NCBI GenBank assembly: GCA_021029095.1
Contig: JAJOHG010000065.1
Location: 87,776-151,775, forward strand
Origin: Phellopilus nigrolimitatus
Taxonomy: Eukaryota; Basidiomycota; Agaricomycetes; Hymenochaetales; Hymenochaetaceae
Reading direction: 5' to 3'
DNA: 64,000 nt
A program made the translations under genes and the position numbers. The stretch's first letter is position 1. Each line of letters begins with the position of its first letter. Below are positions 1 to 15,492 of this stretch, one piece after another. The notes beneath the pieces were generated by a model that saw only the letters and a list, made by a program, of their open reading frames with translations, searched no databases and was not told the origin of the DNA.

Positions 1-1098
1 GCATCAAGGACGATTTGTTTGCTAATCAGTCCGCGACGATCTACGCCACGTACTACCTTACGCTCATCCTCATATATCGGCCGTTCAGCCACGCGTCCGC
101 CTTTCTCCCGCAGAAGGACGCGCCTGCGCGACCTGCGGCACCCAGTACGTTCCCCTTCCCTGCGGACTCGATCTGCACGAACGCAGCACACTCCGCGATC
201 CGTATCATCGACATACAGGCGCGCCGCGGATTCTCGAACATCCCGAACATGGTCAGCGTTGCGCAGTTGTGCGCAGTCACTCAGCTCATGAGTCTGCACT
301 CGGAAAAAGCCGTGCGTAGTGACGAGGCAGTGACATCTGAAGCGCAAGCCGCGAGGGTCCGCGAGCGCGAGCGCATCACTCAGGACATTGCGAAGTGCAT
401 TCAGTGTCTTGAGCTTGTGGAGTCGCGTTGGATCATGGCCAGGAGATTCTTGTAAGCCATTATATATACATTGCATGATTTTCGCATTCAGAATTCTTAT
501 CTATCTGTTCAGGTCGAGCTTTCGCGCTTCTCTCCCAGATCCCGATTGTGATTTAGATTCCGAAACGGATCCGTATGCTTCGCGTCAGCAGATGGATTAC
601 GAACCCTTCCCGGAACCGCCGTCGGCTCAAGAGGCCTTAACTGACCGCGCGAACTGGCGCTGGTTTCAAGTAAACCCGTCATTCGCGCAACAGCGCATCA
701 GCAAGCGCCAGCAGGGGGACACCATCAGGCATCATATCCCGCAAGTCGTCCTGAGCTCTCATCTGGCCCCACAGCCACAGCCAATCGCTCTAAATACGCC
801 GGCGGTGCATGCCAGTCCTTACGTGGGCCACAATGATATCGTGCGGCGTCTCTCGGTCACGAGTAGACCGGGGAATATGCTGCCACCCGTCGTGCCCGAC
901 CAGCCGATCTCGTCGACTAGCCGCGCGGTGCGTGCGTCGGCGTCCGGCCAGTTCCTCTCCGTCGCAACTCCGCAGAGCGCTGCCCGCGATGACTTCGGCG
1001 TCGGAGGCAGGAGAGGTTCCGCTCCAGCAATGAGCGTACCCCAGCACCCATACGCGACCCTGCATCAAACGCCGCCACAGGCATACAACAGCAGGTAG
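1..1098 (+). CDS. C-terminal part of a fungal Zn2Cys6-type transcription factor (5' end outside window)
   Basis: The open frame enters from the left edge (frame starting at base 3) and reads through a region typical of the C-terminal half of fungal-specific transcription factors: a hydrophobic stretch with the pattern YATYYLTLILIYRPF, followed by Cys/His-spaced helices and a segment ending in ARRF. An intron at 452-512 (GTAAGC...TTCAG) joins TT|G in frame, and the second exon (513-1098) is a Pro/Gln/Ser-rich tail that ends at TAG 1096-1098. The DNA-binding Zn cluster is not in the window, so the class is inferred from the middle-domain style only. It would act in the nucleus as a pathway regulator; target genes cannot be read from this fragment. 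Many fungal regulators of carbohydrate use have this layout. Confidence 0.55.
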
Positions 1099-2311
1099 GC
1101 CGATCATTTGACAATGTGCAACAGCGAAAGCCCGCGGACTAATAGTATTTCCGGGTTTCGTCTTGTGCAGAGTAGCCGACGAGGCCGCGCACCAATCTGC
1201 AGGCAAGCTCCGGAACACCGATTATTCAAGCGATGGGTATCACTCGATGACCTGAGTTGCCACCATTCAGTGCCGAAAGATCAGTGTTCTGTGATGCCTA
1301 TGGTACGCCTGACTCGTGCACGCGAGACGGTTTAGTGGTCTTGAGGCTTCTCATCATGCGAACTAGCGAAGGCGTCGGGTGATTGACGGTCTGTTGCATA
1401 CGGGCCGTACAGTTCGATCGCTGTCTATCAGACGTTAGTTGGGCCATACAATGAGGCGATCAAACGAGCAATCACTCGAAATCCGTAATTGCTTATTTCG
1501 AATGTTCCAACCGATTTAGCGAGCGAGAACCCTGGTTCAATATTTTTTATTACATTCAATGTACCCCTACAGGGCAGCGTCAGCACAACATTGTAACAAA
1601 ATGTGCATGTACAGGTAGTCAAAAAGTGTTCTGACCCCCCCAAAAGGAAGGCAGTTCCCATCCGCGTCGCTCACGCAGAAAAGTCAGAAAATGATTTGTA
1701 ACTGCGCAGACCTTTGTCTTAGATACATACGATAGAATACAATATGTACATGTACTAAATACTGTTTTTGAACGCGCTGAGTTGGCAGCGTGGCACAGTT
1801 AGTGGAGTGATGGCGCGACGAAGCCGTGTCGTGCGCTACGCAGGTAGGAACCGCCCTTTTTCGTGGAGATAGGGGGAGGAGAACATTTTTCTGACCCACT
1901 GCGCAATGAAACAGGATGGTTGGACATGCGACGCGTGAAGTTGACTGAAACGTTTCAGCCGGTACGGGGAAAGGAGACAGAAGGAAACATAGTTATGTAA
2001 GCCGGCGGAGGCGGTGAGAGGAAGGGTTTCCTTTTCTGGAGTAATTTGGGACTGTTTTTGTGATGGAAAACAAGCTAACCGCCGGAGTTCGCTTAGCTCT
2101 CTATATCTTTCTCCTCTTCCTCCTCCTCCGTTGTCGTCGTCCTCGTCTTCTTCGTCGTCGCCAACAGCGCGCAACGCTCACTCACTGTCATACCTGACAG
2201 CCCTGAACGTCCGGCATCCTCCTGTTAATCCCGAGTCAATCCTATCGCCGCTCTTTCCCACCGTGTCCTCCTTTTCTTCACTATTCTACCAACCACTCTT
2301 CTTCTGTAAAA
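1099..2311. other. Intergenic region with pyrimidine-rich leader of the G-alpha gene
   Basis: No gene supported here. Short open frames have no recognisable protein and no consistent splice signals. The last 230 bases before the G-alpha start hold a strong CT-rich tract (about 2092-2160, many TCC/TCT/TCG triplets), a common feature of basidiomycete promoters and 5' leaders upstream of highly expressed genes. Confidence 0.5.
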
Positions 2312-3910
2312 ATGGGTTGCGCTCAGTCCACCGCGATCGATGAGGAGGCCAAGGCCCGTGCGTAACTTCTCTTCTTTGCCCTTTGCCTGTGAGAGAAGCG
2401 TGCTAATGCCACTCTACTTTCTATCAGGCAATGACGAGATCGAGAACCAGCTGAAGCGCGACAAAATGCTGGCCAAGAATGAAATTAAGATGTTGTTGCT
2501 CGGCGCTGGAGAGTCGGGCAAGGTGCGCCTTTGCTTTTATTCTGTTTCCTGTCTTGTAATCTTACTCTTTGCAAATGATAACAGTCGACAGTGCTGAAGC
2601 AGATGAAGCTCATCCACCATGGCGGATACAACGAATCGGAGCGGGATTCGTACAAGGAAATTATTTTCTCCAACACGATTCAGTCCATGCGGTGAGTAGG
2701 CATTCTTCACACGCAGCCTCGGTAGCCGAGATGCATTATCGAGGTCAGCTGTTACTGCCCCTTAAGCATCTAAGACAAAGGGCATTCCTTCTTTGGCTTT
2801 TCTTCTATAAGCGCGTTTTTCTTCAACTCGATATTAACTATCTAACTGTGTAGTGCTATCCTCGAGGCATTACCCCAACTCGACCTTCAACTTGCTCCCC
2901 AGAATGATGCGCGTCGCAGTATCGTCCTCTCCCTCCCTGGCCAAATTGAGACTAGTGCGTTACCACGCGACGTCGCCGATGCTATCCGAGGTCTCTGGAG
3001 AGACGCGGGCGTGAAGGAGGCCGTACGGAGAAGCCGAGAATTCCAGCTCAATGACTCGGCTGTCTAGTGAGTGTATTTGACCGCCTTGCGGGCGCCGGAT
3101 CTTAATGCATCTACGCTCGCCAGCTACTTCAACCAGATCGATCGCATGTCAGACTCGCAATATTTGCCGACTGATCAGGACATCTTGCGCTCGCGTGTCA
3201 AGACGACTGGTATCACCGAGACGATGTTCCGGGTGGGGGAGCTGACATACAGGCTGTTCGACGTTGGTGGTCAGCGGAGTGAACGCAAAAAGTGGATCCA
3301 TTGCTTCGAGAACGTCACCGCCCTCGTCTTCCTGGTTTCCTTGAGCGAATACGACCAAATGCTGTACGAAGATGAGAGCGTGGTACGTGTCTCGCGTGAC
3401 ATAATTTGAAATCGCTGTGCATGTTCTAACCTTCTCTGTCCAGAACCGTATGCAAGAAGCGCTCACTCTATTTGACTCCATTTGCAATTCGCGCTGGTTC
3501 GTCAAGACGTCGATTGTGAGCATATATCGCATCATGATCGATATTGTCGAAGGATACCGTATCTCAACGTATAAATGCAGATTCTGTTTTTGAACAAGAT
3601 CGATCTGTTCTCAGAGAAGTTGCCACATTCCCCTCTCGGCGACTATTTCCCTGATTACGCGGGTGGCGACGACTACGACTCTGCTTGCGAATATCTCCTG
3701 CATCGTTTCGTGTCCCTGAATCAGAATGCTGCGACGAAGCAGATCTATGCTCACTACACCTGTGCAACGGATACCCAACAAATCAAGTGTAAGTGCTATC
3801 TCTAGACGGTTGATGCGACCTCATTTTTCTTACTTTAACCTATAGTCGTCTTGAGCGCTATCCAGGATATCCTTCTCCAACTCCATTTACGAGAATGTGG
3901 CCTTCTATAA
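2312..3910 (+). CDS. Heterotrimeric G-protein alpha subunit, canonical (Gi-like fungal group)
   Basis: Eight exons join in frame: 2312-2357, 2428-2522, 2585-2691, 2854-3066, 3124-3382, 3444-3515, 3581-3788, 3846-3910, giving 354 residues, the usual length of the family. The N-terminus is MGCAQS, a Gly-2 myristoylation and Cys-3 palmitoylation signal, so the protein should sit on the inner face of the plasma membrane. The P-loop GAGESGKS is at residues 41-48, switch II reads [12 protein letters not shown] with the catalytic Gln intact, and the guanine-specificity motifs NKID and TCAT are present. The C-terminus is ECGLL, with the Cys at -4 that is the pertussis-toxin acceptor in Gi-type subunits. 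It transduces receptor signals (pheromone or nutrient) by GTP binding and hydrolysis. Which signalling pathway it serves is not shown by the sequence. Confidence 0.95.
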
Positions 3911-4870
3911 ATCCTCGCTCGGACCTGCCTATACATTACGCGGCTACAGGTTTTTGTCTCTGAGTATTGCATGTCCGGTGCTTGTCCGTCCTTGGGATTT
4001 TCTCGAGTGTAGGGGACGCGTGCCCGCCAGCTGTTGAGAATGGAACGATCTATCATCTTTTTTGTATTATGTCTCGTGCGGTGGAACCTTTCTCTGTGAT
4101 TATGTTTCTTTAACTCATTCCCCTCCACATTTTTTTTACATTTTCGCCTTGCATTTCGTCGGTTTTTTTCCCTTTTTTTCTCGGCTCGGCGTTTGTCACA
4201 TAACTCCTATAATTTGATTCTCTTAATTGCACATGTGCTCGCAGCTCGCTTCGAGGAGAGGCCGACCGGACGACACCAGCGTGCACACATTTCGTTCTCT
4301 GACTTTTCTATTCCCATATTTATTCCTTTTACTCTTCTGCTAGAGTGGGCCGTAGCAATAGTAGGCTATCGTCGGAAGTCTACACGTTCGCGCTTTGTAA
4401 TTCGCAAGATACATTGCATATTCACTAAGTATCACACGTAGGACTACCTATTTAAAATTCGTCATCTTCATGTGTCCTGTCCTGTCAGACCAGATTTACA
4501 GATACGTTTGGCAGTGAAACAATTTGCAACGTATGCCCCGACCGGCTAGCAAATTTCAATCAAATGGCAACCTGCTTTATGACACTGGTCTTTAATTATT
4601 GTAGGCTGATTCCCCTTTTCGACGCTACCTCCGAAAGCATGCGCGTTTCAGGTATTTCGGTTTGCGCTTCTGCCATTTAATTATAAGACTCGGAAGTGCC
4701 GACGCCGGTGGCGCTGATTGCGATGCCAATACATTCGTGACTGCAGTGGACGGAAGGGCCGGAAAGGAAGTAAAACCAAGATCGAATTTCACCATTAACT
4801 TATAGCACAACACAGATATTAAAAAATCTAATGAAACACATTTGGTACTTGATATCTTCTATAGTCACCT
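3911..4870. other. Intergenic region between convergent G-alpha and AlaRS genes
   Basis: This is the shared 3' flank of two convergent genes. It is T-rich just after the G-alpha stop (about 4128-4180) and AT-rich overall. I see no coding frame with sensible composition and no repeat. Confidence 0.5.
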
Positions 4871-8566
<3,696 letters not shown>

Positions 8567-9114
8567 CAACGTTCATCAGTGACTCACCTTCATACTGCTT
8601 CCGCGTGGCATTATTTTCAGCTTTCGCTTATTTTTCCCGATTTCTTACCAGCGCATAAGTCCCTTTATAAAATCTAAAACAAGACAGAAACCGATATTTC
8701 TTATTCAAGACCATGATAAACAGAAAATAATAGGTTGAATTTGATTGAATAACTGTCAGCGTGGATTTGCCATCTAAGGCTGCAAGTGACAGTAAATTTC
8801 TGACTTATTTTTTCTGTGAGTATCTATTTTTATTCAGGACTTCCGATTTGAGGCACGACAAACATCACTTTTGACAGAGTCGAATCGGCATGAATTCAAA
8901 TATCGCAAGTTCTCATCAGTATGTGCAATGGCAGTGTGCGCATCGCGGCGGACAAATGTCGGTATGTGTTCAAAAGATGTGGACGATCGATAAACTGTTG
9001 TAACTGACTCCCGCTGCGCGATTATATTCCCTCTCTTTGATTGGTCCACCCTTTTTTGAGGAAGCGATACAGTATATGTTCAGCGCCAATCCAACACACT
9101 TTCTCAATCTGTGT
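8567..9114. other. Intergenic region upstream of AlaRS
   Basis: This holds the AlaRS promoter side (minus strand) and AT-rich sequence. I see no gene, and no clear match to the region near 28.1 kb, so the inverted repeat seems to begin after it. Confidence 0.4.
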
Positions 9115-9769
9115 TGCGCCCTTCATGAAGCGTCGATCAGATCGGATCATGGCGGTGCTTCAGGCAAGCTCGCAAGGCACCGCGAACGCCCTCCCACCAA
9201 ATGTCATCTCTGCGTCGACCGCTTCAGAATGAGACCTGGCGCTGGCAGATCTACACCGTCTTGTGATGACCTGGATTTCGGTACGACTGTGTGCTTGGGA
9301 ACCCACTGGGACCTGTGGCTGAGGGCCGAGACACGTCGGGAACTCTGTGCGCGCACTCTGAAACCTGGTTCCCTCAAACTGCCTTTTCGACAGCCGACAG
9401 CACGTGCGATGCGCGCACTGCTATATTTTTCTCACTCCGGCGATATGTTATTTTTGAACCTGTGGATGTGTGCCGGCTGTCCTGGGCGGCTTCTAGCTGT
9501 GTCGACCGAAGCCTGCAATGACAGCATCCACCGCACAACGCTAATAGTTTATTGCCAGTTCCTGGCTTCTTTACGCTCTGGTAAGCTTAGCTGGCGATCA
9601 GCGTAGGCACGGATGGTCTAGCGGAGATGATGCGCCGTCTCGTAGAGTATCCCCTTTCGCCCCGTCGAAAGTTGCGATAAGACGTACTCATTACAAGAAC
9701 ACGACGACCGCTAGATTGGGAACGTAGCTTTACGGCGAGCATTCCGGAGCCGCATCCTTGCATGCTATG
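9115..9769 (+). repeat. Outer, diverged flank of left inverted-repeat arm
   Basis: This stretch matches the reverse complement of about 27420-28095 in scattered but clear blocks. Examples are the CTTCATGAAGCGTCGATCAG block at about 9120, matched at about 28080, and the block TGGCTGAGGGCCGAGACA at about 9317, matched at about 27880. Identity is visibly lower than in the adjacent core, with small indels. It is the remnant of an older duplication around the peroxidase gene. Short open frames inside it are not supported as genes. Confidence 0.7.
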
Positions 9770-10123
9770 TATGTGCACAGAAAATTAATTTTGGCACAGA
9801 TAATCAATTTCTGTTCCTGGCTCCGAGCGTCTTTCCATGGTTCTTGAGAATACGTCTCCACTTCAGCATGCATAGAGGCCTTTTTCGGAAACATTTGCAA
9901 CCACAACAGCCTGTGTCTCACTTGATACCATCCTGTCTGCACTCCCGCGGTTGCGGTGTCGGGCTCGCGATCAATCCGCCGTCGTGGTAGCGAACGGCAC
10001 CGCATCTGAATGCAACCCCGAAATGGACACCTGAGACGCATCCGCTGCAAGCCTTTGACAACTGTGACCCTTCATGCGCGATGACTGTACCAGAAGAATG
10101 GCAGATCAGTTCGCAGACCTGGA

Positions 10124-10130
10124 TTGCGCC
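10124..10130 (+). promoter_or_regulatory. Candidate metal response element upstream of manganese peroxidase 1
   Basis: The heptamer TGCGCCC fits the consensus TGCRCNC described for metal response elements in manganese peroxidase promoters. It lies about 280 bases before the start codon and is conserved in the second copy (about 27050, minus strand). A short motif like this also occurs by chance, so function is inference. Confidence 0.35.
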
Positions 10131-10299
10131 CTGTCGTTTCGGCGGGCCGAGCAACCTAGCGATTTATCCCGCCTGTAAGTGGTCGGGCTGTACCTTCAAT
10201 TTACACAGGCATTTCTCAAGGCATTTGTTGGGATCTCACATGCCGTGCGTTGCTCTCGCGTAGCTAGAAGTCGACAGAGTCATTATGTGTCTGCAAAGC

Positions 10300-10307
10300 T
10301 ATATAAG
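10300..10307 (+). promoter_or_regulatory. TATA box of manganese peroxidase 1
   Basis: TATATAAG lies about 100 bases before the start codon, followed by a CT-rich leader (TCCCTCCCAGTCTTTTC). It is conserved in the second copy at 26875-26882 on the minus strand. Confidence 0.7.
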
Positions 10308-10408
10308 ACGGTCGGCGCAAGTCTGGGTTCTCTATCCCTCCCAGTCTTTTCTATCCATCCTTTCAAGTCTTCTCTTCATCGCCTACAGATAGACAATAAT
10401 TAATCGCC

Positions 10409-11922
10409 ATGGTCTTCAAGCTCTCTGTTGCATTCGTCGCTCTCGCCGGAATGGCTGCTGCCGCTTCGCTCCGTGTACGATGCTCTCTTTACTACACCAA
10501 CCCATTGTTCTAACGTCTTCCTAATATTTTAGAGAGTACCCTGCCCTGGAAGCAGCCATACTTCTCTCAACCCGGCCTGCTGCGCGTTCTACGAGCTTGC
10601 CGACGACCTCCAGACGAACGCATTCGATGGCGGCGTGTGCGGTGAAGAGGGTAAGATCCCGCGCATTTTCGATTATCACTTCGGTCCTTAACGCTAACGG
10701 CTCTACAGCTCACGAATCGTTGCGTCTGACCTTCCACGACGCTATCGGGTTCTCCACGACTGGCAAGCTCAAGTAAGGACCTCTCTCTTTTATAGAAATC
10801 ACGTTTATCTCATGACTTCTTCAGGGGAGGTGGAGCTGATGGCTCTATCATACTGTTCAACAACACGGAGCTCCAAGATCGTGAGCTGGCTTTCGTCTGC
10901 CTTTCTTTTCGTCTTTCTGAGCATGTTTTTGTCCAGCCGCAAACGACGGCGTCTCGGACGCGGTGAATCTTCTGGCACCTTTCTTGCAGACGCACAACGT
11001 GACTGCTGGAGACCTTATCCAGTTCGCCGGAGCCGTCGCCGTAAGTAATTCCTAGTGGTTGATTGCTTTCTTTCTTGTGCTCAGAGTTTATTTGTCCTAA
11101 GGTCTCGAATTGCCCTGGTGCGCCGCAGTTGGAATTCCTCGCGGGCCGCCCGAACGCGACGTTCGCGGCCCAGCAAGGCACTGTCCCTCTTCCTCAGGAC
11201 AGCTCCACGGTAATCCTTGCTCGTATGGGAGACGCCGGCCTCTCTCCGCAGGACACGATCAACCTGCTCGCGTCGCACACCGTCGCACGCTCGGACACAC
11301 TTGTTGTCGGCCACCAGGCCGTCCCATTCGACTCAACGCCGTTCACGTTCGATTCGCAGGTGTTCCTCGAGGTGCTGCTCAAGGGCACTGGAGTGCCGTT
11401 TGGCGTGAACAACACCTTCGGTGCGGAGGTCGATTCTCCCCTCCCTGCTGAAGGCGAGATGCGTCTACAGTCCGACTTCGCTCTTTCGCGTGACCCGGAG
11501 ACGGCCTGCTTCTGGCAAGACATGATCAACAACCAGCAACTCATGATGAATGGGTTCAAGACTGTGAGATTTCTCGCATATCGTTTTACCTCTTTCGTCG
11601 ATATTGAAGCAGGAATTATTTACAGTCCATGGCGAAGATGGCTATAACTGGTCACAATGCGAACAAGCTCATTGATTGCTCTGAGGCGGTGCCTGTTCCG
11701 AAGCCTCCTGTCAAGAAGGCGACGACGTACCCTGCAACTCAGAGTTTCAAGGATGTTCAGCAAGTCTGCCACAAGCCGTTCCCTGTTCTTTCTACCGATC
11801 GTAAGTAACTGCTCTTTTACTGCCAAAGTGTTTTCTGATTTCTTGTTTCTGCAGCTGGGGCCGCGACGGTGATTCCGGAGTGCCTCGACGGCGACACCAA
11901 CATCAACGACTGCCCGTCCTAA
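10409..11922 (+). CDS. mnp: Manganese peroxidase, secreted class II peroxidase (copy 1)
   Basis: Eight exons (10409-10474, 10533-10650, 10709-10772, 10825-10880, 10937-11040, 11102-11563, 11626-11800, 11855-11922) give 370 residues. Residues 1 to about 20 form a hydrophobic signal peptide; a dibasic RR at 22-23 could be a pro-peptide cut. The distal heme side has Arg67 and His71 in [11 protein letters not shown]; the proximal His is His195 in [11 protein letters not shown]. The Mn(II) ligands expected for the family are present: Glu60, Glu64 and Asp201. The position of the exposed catalytic Trp of lignin and versatile peroxidases (five before the proximal His) is Asn190, so this is a manganese peroxidase and not LiP or VP. 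Two Cys near the C-terminus (ECLDG...DCPS) fit the extra disulfide of classical MnPs. It oxidises Mn(II) to Mn(III) outside the cell for lignin attack. A near-identical copy lies inverted at 25259-26773. Confidence 0.95.
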
Positions 11923-12275
11923 GCATCAAACTATGCGACGTTGGGGATGGTGGTAGTAATAATAAAGCTTTAAATACTAATAGCTTAATCATTCTTTGGG
12001 GATTTCTTGTTTCTTTTTCGGGTGGCTCGTCGTTTATTATTGGGGTCTTTCTTGTCTGTTGTGCACTTATTTACTCAATATTCTATTGATTATTATACAT
12101 ATATGAATGATTGCGAGTTATTACGTCTACACCAGTCTTGAGAAATATCGATGCGAGCTTGCTTATAAGTATATGGATGGATGTCCTGCACAACTGCTGA
12201 ACGATTAATCAGTCTTGGGCATAGCTTATGGAAGGTCAAAACATATGCAATCACCTTGGAATTCCCTCCACAAAT

Positions 12276-13906
12276 TCAGGAGAACTCCACACTGCTCATG
12301 GTCCTCATCCTGTAGCTGGTCCCTCCATTGGCTCCCCTCTCTCCAGCTTCCTTCAGGTGAATCAGAAGGCGACTCCCAAGGACACAGAGAAGCCTGGGGT
12401 TTCCCAGGACAGTCAGGAGATTAGCCAGAAGCAAATTTGGGATGAACAGCTGGACTGCTACTATCCCCATTACACTGCAGAATATGACCCTATCAGACCA
12501 ATTAGCTCATATACCATTGGTTGTACATTGAGGGAGCATACAAAATAAAGTAGATGGCTTGATCTTGGATGAGCACCGTAAGAAGATTAAACTGTCTGAA
12601 ACCAACAATCTCCCTCCAGTGTTGTGCAGCCTTGCAGAGAGCTAGAACCATTAAGATAATTTCATACAGCAGTGTAACAGTCCTGTTTCAAATCAGTCTA
12701 GATCTTTACCCAAGGATGTTAGTACTAACCAAGATAATGCACTCCAAATTTTTGGAGGGCTTCTATTATTTAAACAAACTGTTGCCCCTTCTGTGAGTCT
12801 CAATAAGGAAACTGGAACAACTGTTTAATGAACCGTACACTCTACAATAGATAGTTTTGCTTACTCTCTGCATATATGATGGTGTATATCAAAGCACCCA
12901 GCCCCAAAGCTGCTTCCAGGCCAAATATAGTCATCAGGCATGTAGTAAGATTCTTGTCTGTTGGATTGTAAACATTAGCAGTGTTTGGGTGGTACCAGGA
13001 GTGCCTCACCCTGATGATAGAGTGCCAGGACCCGCATTAGAAGAATGTCTGTATAATCAATTAGTGGTACATTAATTGCAGGCAAGGAAATGTTACTACA
13101 GTCCATCAAAAGGATAGTCATCCAATCTTCCCCTATATGAGTAAAATGTTGTTTTATAGAAATACTAATAACCCACCAGACAGATATGCAAGCCAGAAAA
13201 GGCCAGGGCCTTTCAACTATCATCAGCAGAAACCAAATATAGCATCTGGGCACTTACACCTATAAACAGATTCAAGTTTTAGAGTTAGTTTCAAGAAGGT
13301 ATAATGTAATAACCATGGGTGACGTGCAGTGTTTCATTTGCCTGGAAGGTATTGACTGAGCACAAAAAACAATGTCAGTGTACCAACGTTTTCTTAATGC
13401 CGTCCTGTTAAAGGTTTGAGTACGACTTACCTACTATACCAGAAATGGCTCCGAGGATCCCAACATAGCGATTCTACAGCCATTGATTAACGGAGTTGAT
13501 CAGCTAGTTCCCTTATGATAAGGTGTAAAGTCTTACTTACCGCAAAGTAAATCAAGCTGACAAATTTGCAAGGAGAGCTCTTCATGCCACATAAATAAAT
13601 ATACTATGCCCGGTATTAACGTTAGAAAAGTAGCGTACCCAAACATATTTCATCTTATAGATATTGTAATTAGTCTAGACATAGGGATAAAAAAATCAAG
13701 CTTTGCTTACCTCTTTGTCCATTGTGATAACTAAACGATCAATGTCATCGGATTTCGTATCTAGCCAAGACACCAGACTTACTTGTGTCATAAACCAAGA
13801 GAGTCAATACAGCCACTGCAGCGTACGTCAAAGTATCTATCGTCAAGATGGTTGACAGCACTTGGTTTGGATCAATTAGCTCGATATCAGAGCGTGGTGA
13901 ATGCAT
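12276..13906 (-). CDS. DUF6533-type integral membrane protein
   Basis: The first exons join in frame: 13783-13906, 13711-13730, 13639-13653 (15 nt), 13541-13579, 13431-13473, 13324-13355. They give a start MHSPRSDIE, then a hydrophobic segment, LLVYDT, TMDKEMKYVW and RYVGILGAISGIV, which match the DUF6533 family of basidiomycete multi-pass membrane proteins. Further downstream on the same strand come DILLMRVLALY and LGLGALIYTIIYAE, and the last exon (12276 to about 12470) ends with SRLLIHLKEAGERG and MRTMSSVEFS, the usual family tail. Exon joins between about 13300 and 12480 are not resolved. Function of the family is unknown. The gene is AT-rich and strikingly poor in CpG compared with its neighbours, which suggests past cytosine methylation or a foreign or silenced history. 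It is inside the peroxidase inverted repeat spacer. Confidence 0.75.
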
Positions 13907-15492
13907 AGTGAAGTGTCTGCAGTCGTCAGGTCTTCAATAGAGCTTAGAAAGGTCGGTTCGGGGGTGTGTGTTGGGCTATCCGAACGTCCTCGTAGGATAT
14001 TTTATAACGGCGAGCCGAAGATTCAGAAGATACGGTACACCGGTCGATCGAAGTCTGCCATGTTTCTCGTGGGCGATACTATTTGTTAAGTTCGTCGCGA
14101 AGCCATCGTGATGCGCCCAAATGTGAGATGCTTCGCGGCATCTCTGTATCATTGACGACGCAGAGGAAGAAAAACGAAAATAGTTGGAGGAATACTAAAG
14201 GCGCCGTCTCCTGGAACGCGGCTCGAGAACGTCCGAGGACGATTTGTTAGCGAATTAGAATTGAAAATCAGTCTGTCGCACGTAACTTCTTATTCTTGTT
14301 TTGTGGTTACAAAGAGCAGTCGATAGGCTTATTGAATGAAGAAAGATGGACGAGCACCGCCGGAATCCAAATGATCGAACCGAACGATGTTGCGCTGGAA
14401 TTGAGAAATGCGCACGTCTCTCAGTTGTGATCCGAGACAAATATAAGGCGCTTCTATGATAGAATCAGGATTTGAGCTTACAGATATGAAAAATACATGT
14501 AGTAGCACATCATCGCATCAAATGACCACACCGGATCGCCCATCTGCACTGGAACATACATATACTTCGACCAGTTGTCGTGATGAAGAGTGATCAATGC
14601 TAGTACAGCCGAAGGGAAGCGATGTTCGTGTCTGCGGATCGCAGTTCAGTTTTTGTTTTCCAGAAAAATGCACTTCTTCAGATACTCGAGGGACCAGAAG
14701 TACCGTACTTGCACAAGACAGGCTAAAGTTAATGTCGCTAAAATGCACCTACGAATTTTGGAGCTTCAAGAAGCGATGACCTGCCAGATACCCATGGCGA
14801 TGTCGGTGATAACGCAAGAGCATGCGGACGACGCACGAGGTGAGAAGAGATTAATGCTAGGTAAGAAAGCAGGAAAACGCACCGTCGAGTGCGTATCCAG
14901 TGAACCGTGCGCTGAAGAATGAACAGAAGTATCCTTGGCGAAATAACAGCTCTCGCTCTGCCTGTTCGGAAGCTCTCCAGAGTTGCTCGACGACGTCGCG
15001 CTCCAGCATCCAAGGAGAAAGTTCACGAAATCGCTGGGTGTGGGCGATTCAGAGGACACAGAGTCTTTCCGTGTGCTTCTGGTGGCGAAAACAAGCCAAG
15101 AAAAGCACGAAAATGTCGAGTGGTCTTTCAAAGCGGGTTTGCAATTTGAGCGCTGAGAATCGAGAGCTCAATATCTTCTATGCAGATGGCGCATGTTAAA
15201 AAAGAGAGAGGTCAGAATCAGTATCTTTCGGGAATTGCACTCAAAATCAACACAAAGCTTGGTGGTGTCAACCAGCTCGACGCGAGTCCATGCGCTGGCT
15301 GAAAAACGCGATGCTCGTCGGAATGGACTAGAGACACCTGCGTAAAAGGAACGCCGTCGATCGCCGCTGTCGTTGCGAGCTGCGATGAGGAGTTCACGCA
15401 CTCCGCAAGTCTTGGCCTCCAAGGTCACGGAAAAGGGGCGGGTGATGTCTTTTTGAATTTTTATCATTCTATTCTGACAGTTTTATTAAAAC
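13907..15492. other. Intergenic region with one coding-like fragment
   Basis: No complete gene is supported. At about 14955-15143 (+) a 60-odd codon stretch reads smoothly (SSPELLDDVALQHP, then FRVLLVAKTSQEKHENVEW) to a TGA, with codon use like a real exon, but there is no start and no splice context. On the minus strand near 14590-14500 another short smooth frame appears (HHDNWSKYMYVPVQMGDP). Both look like gene remnants of unknown family. Confidence 0.35.

Larger units (their letters stand above)
9770..12095 (+). repeat. Left core arm of inverted repeat carrying manganese peroxidase 1
   Basis: The promoter, the whole gene and about 170 bases of 3' flank are nearly identical to the reverse complement of 25075-27418. 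In the 640-base promoter I count only about 20 differences by eye. Identity drops sharply at about 9770 on the distal side and about 12095 on the proximal side, where small indels start. Confidence 0.9.

Noticed and set aside
9037..9606. 189-codon frame in the outer repeat arm
   Set aside because: The matching region on the other arm (27.5-28.1 kb) is interrupted in the same frame, so it is not under coding selection.
10409..11922. Lignin or versatile peroxidase identity
   Set aside because: The surface Trp position is Asn190, while all three Mn ligands are present.
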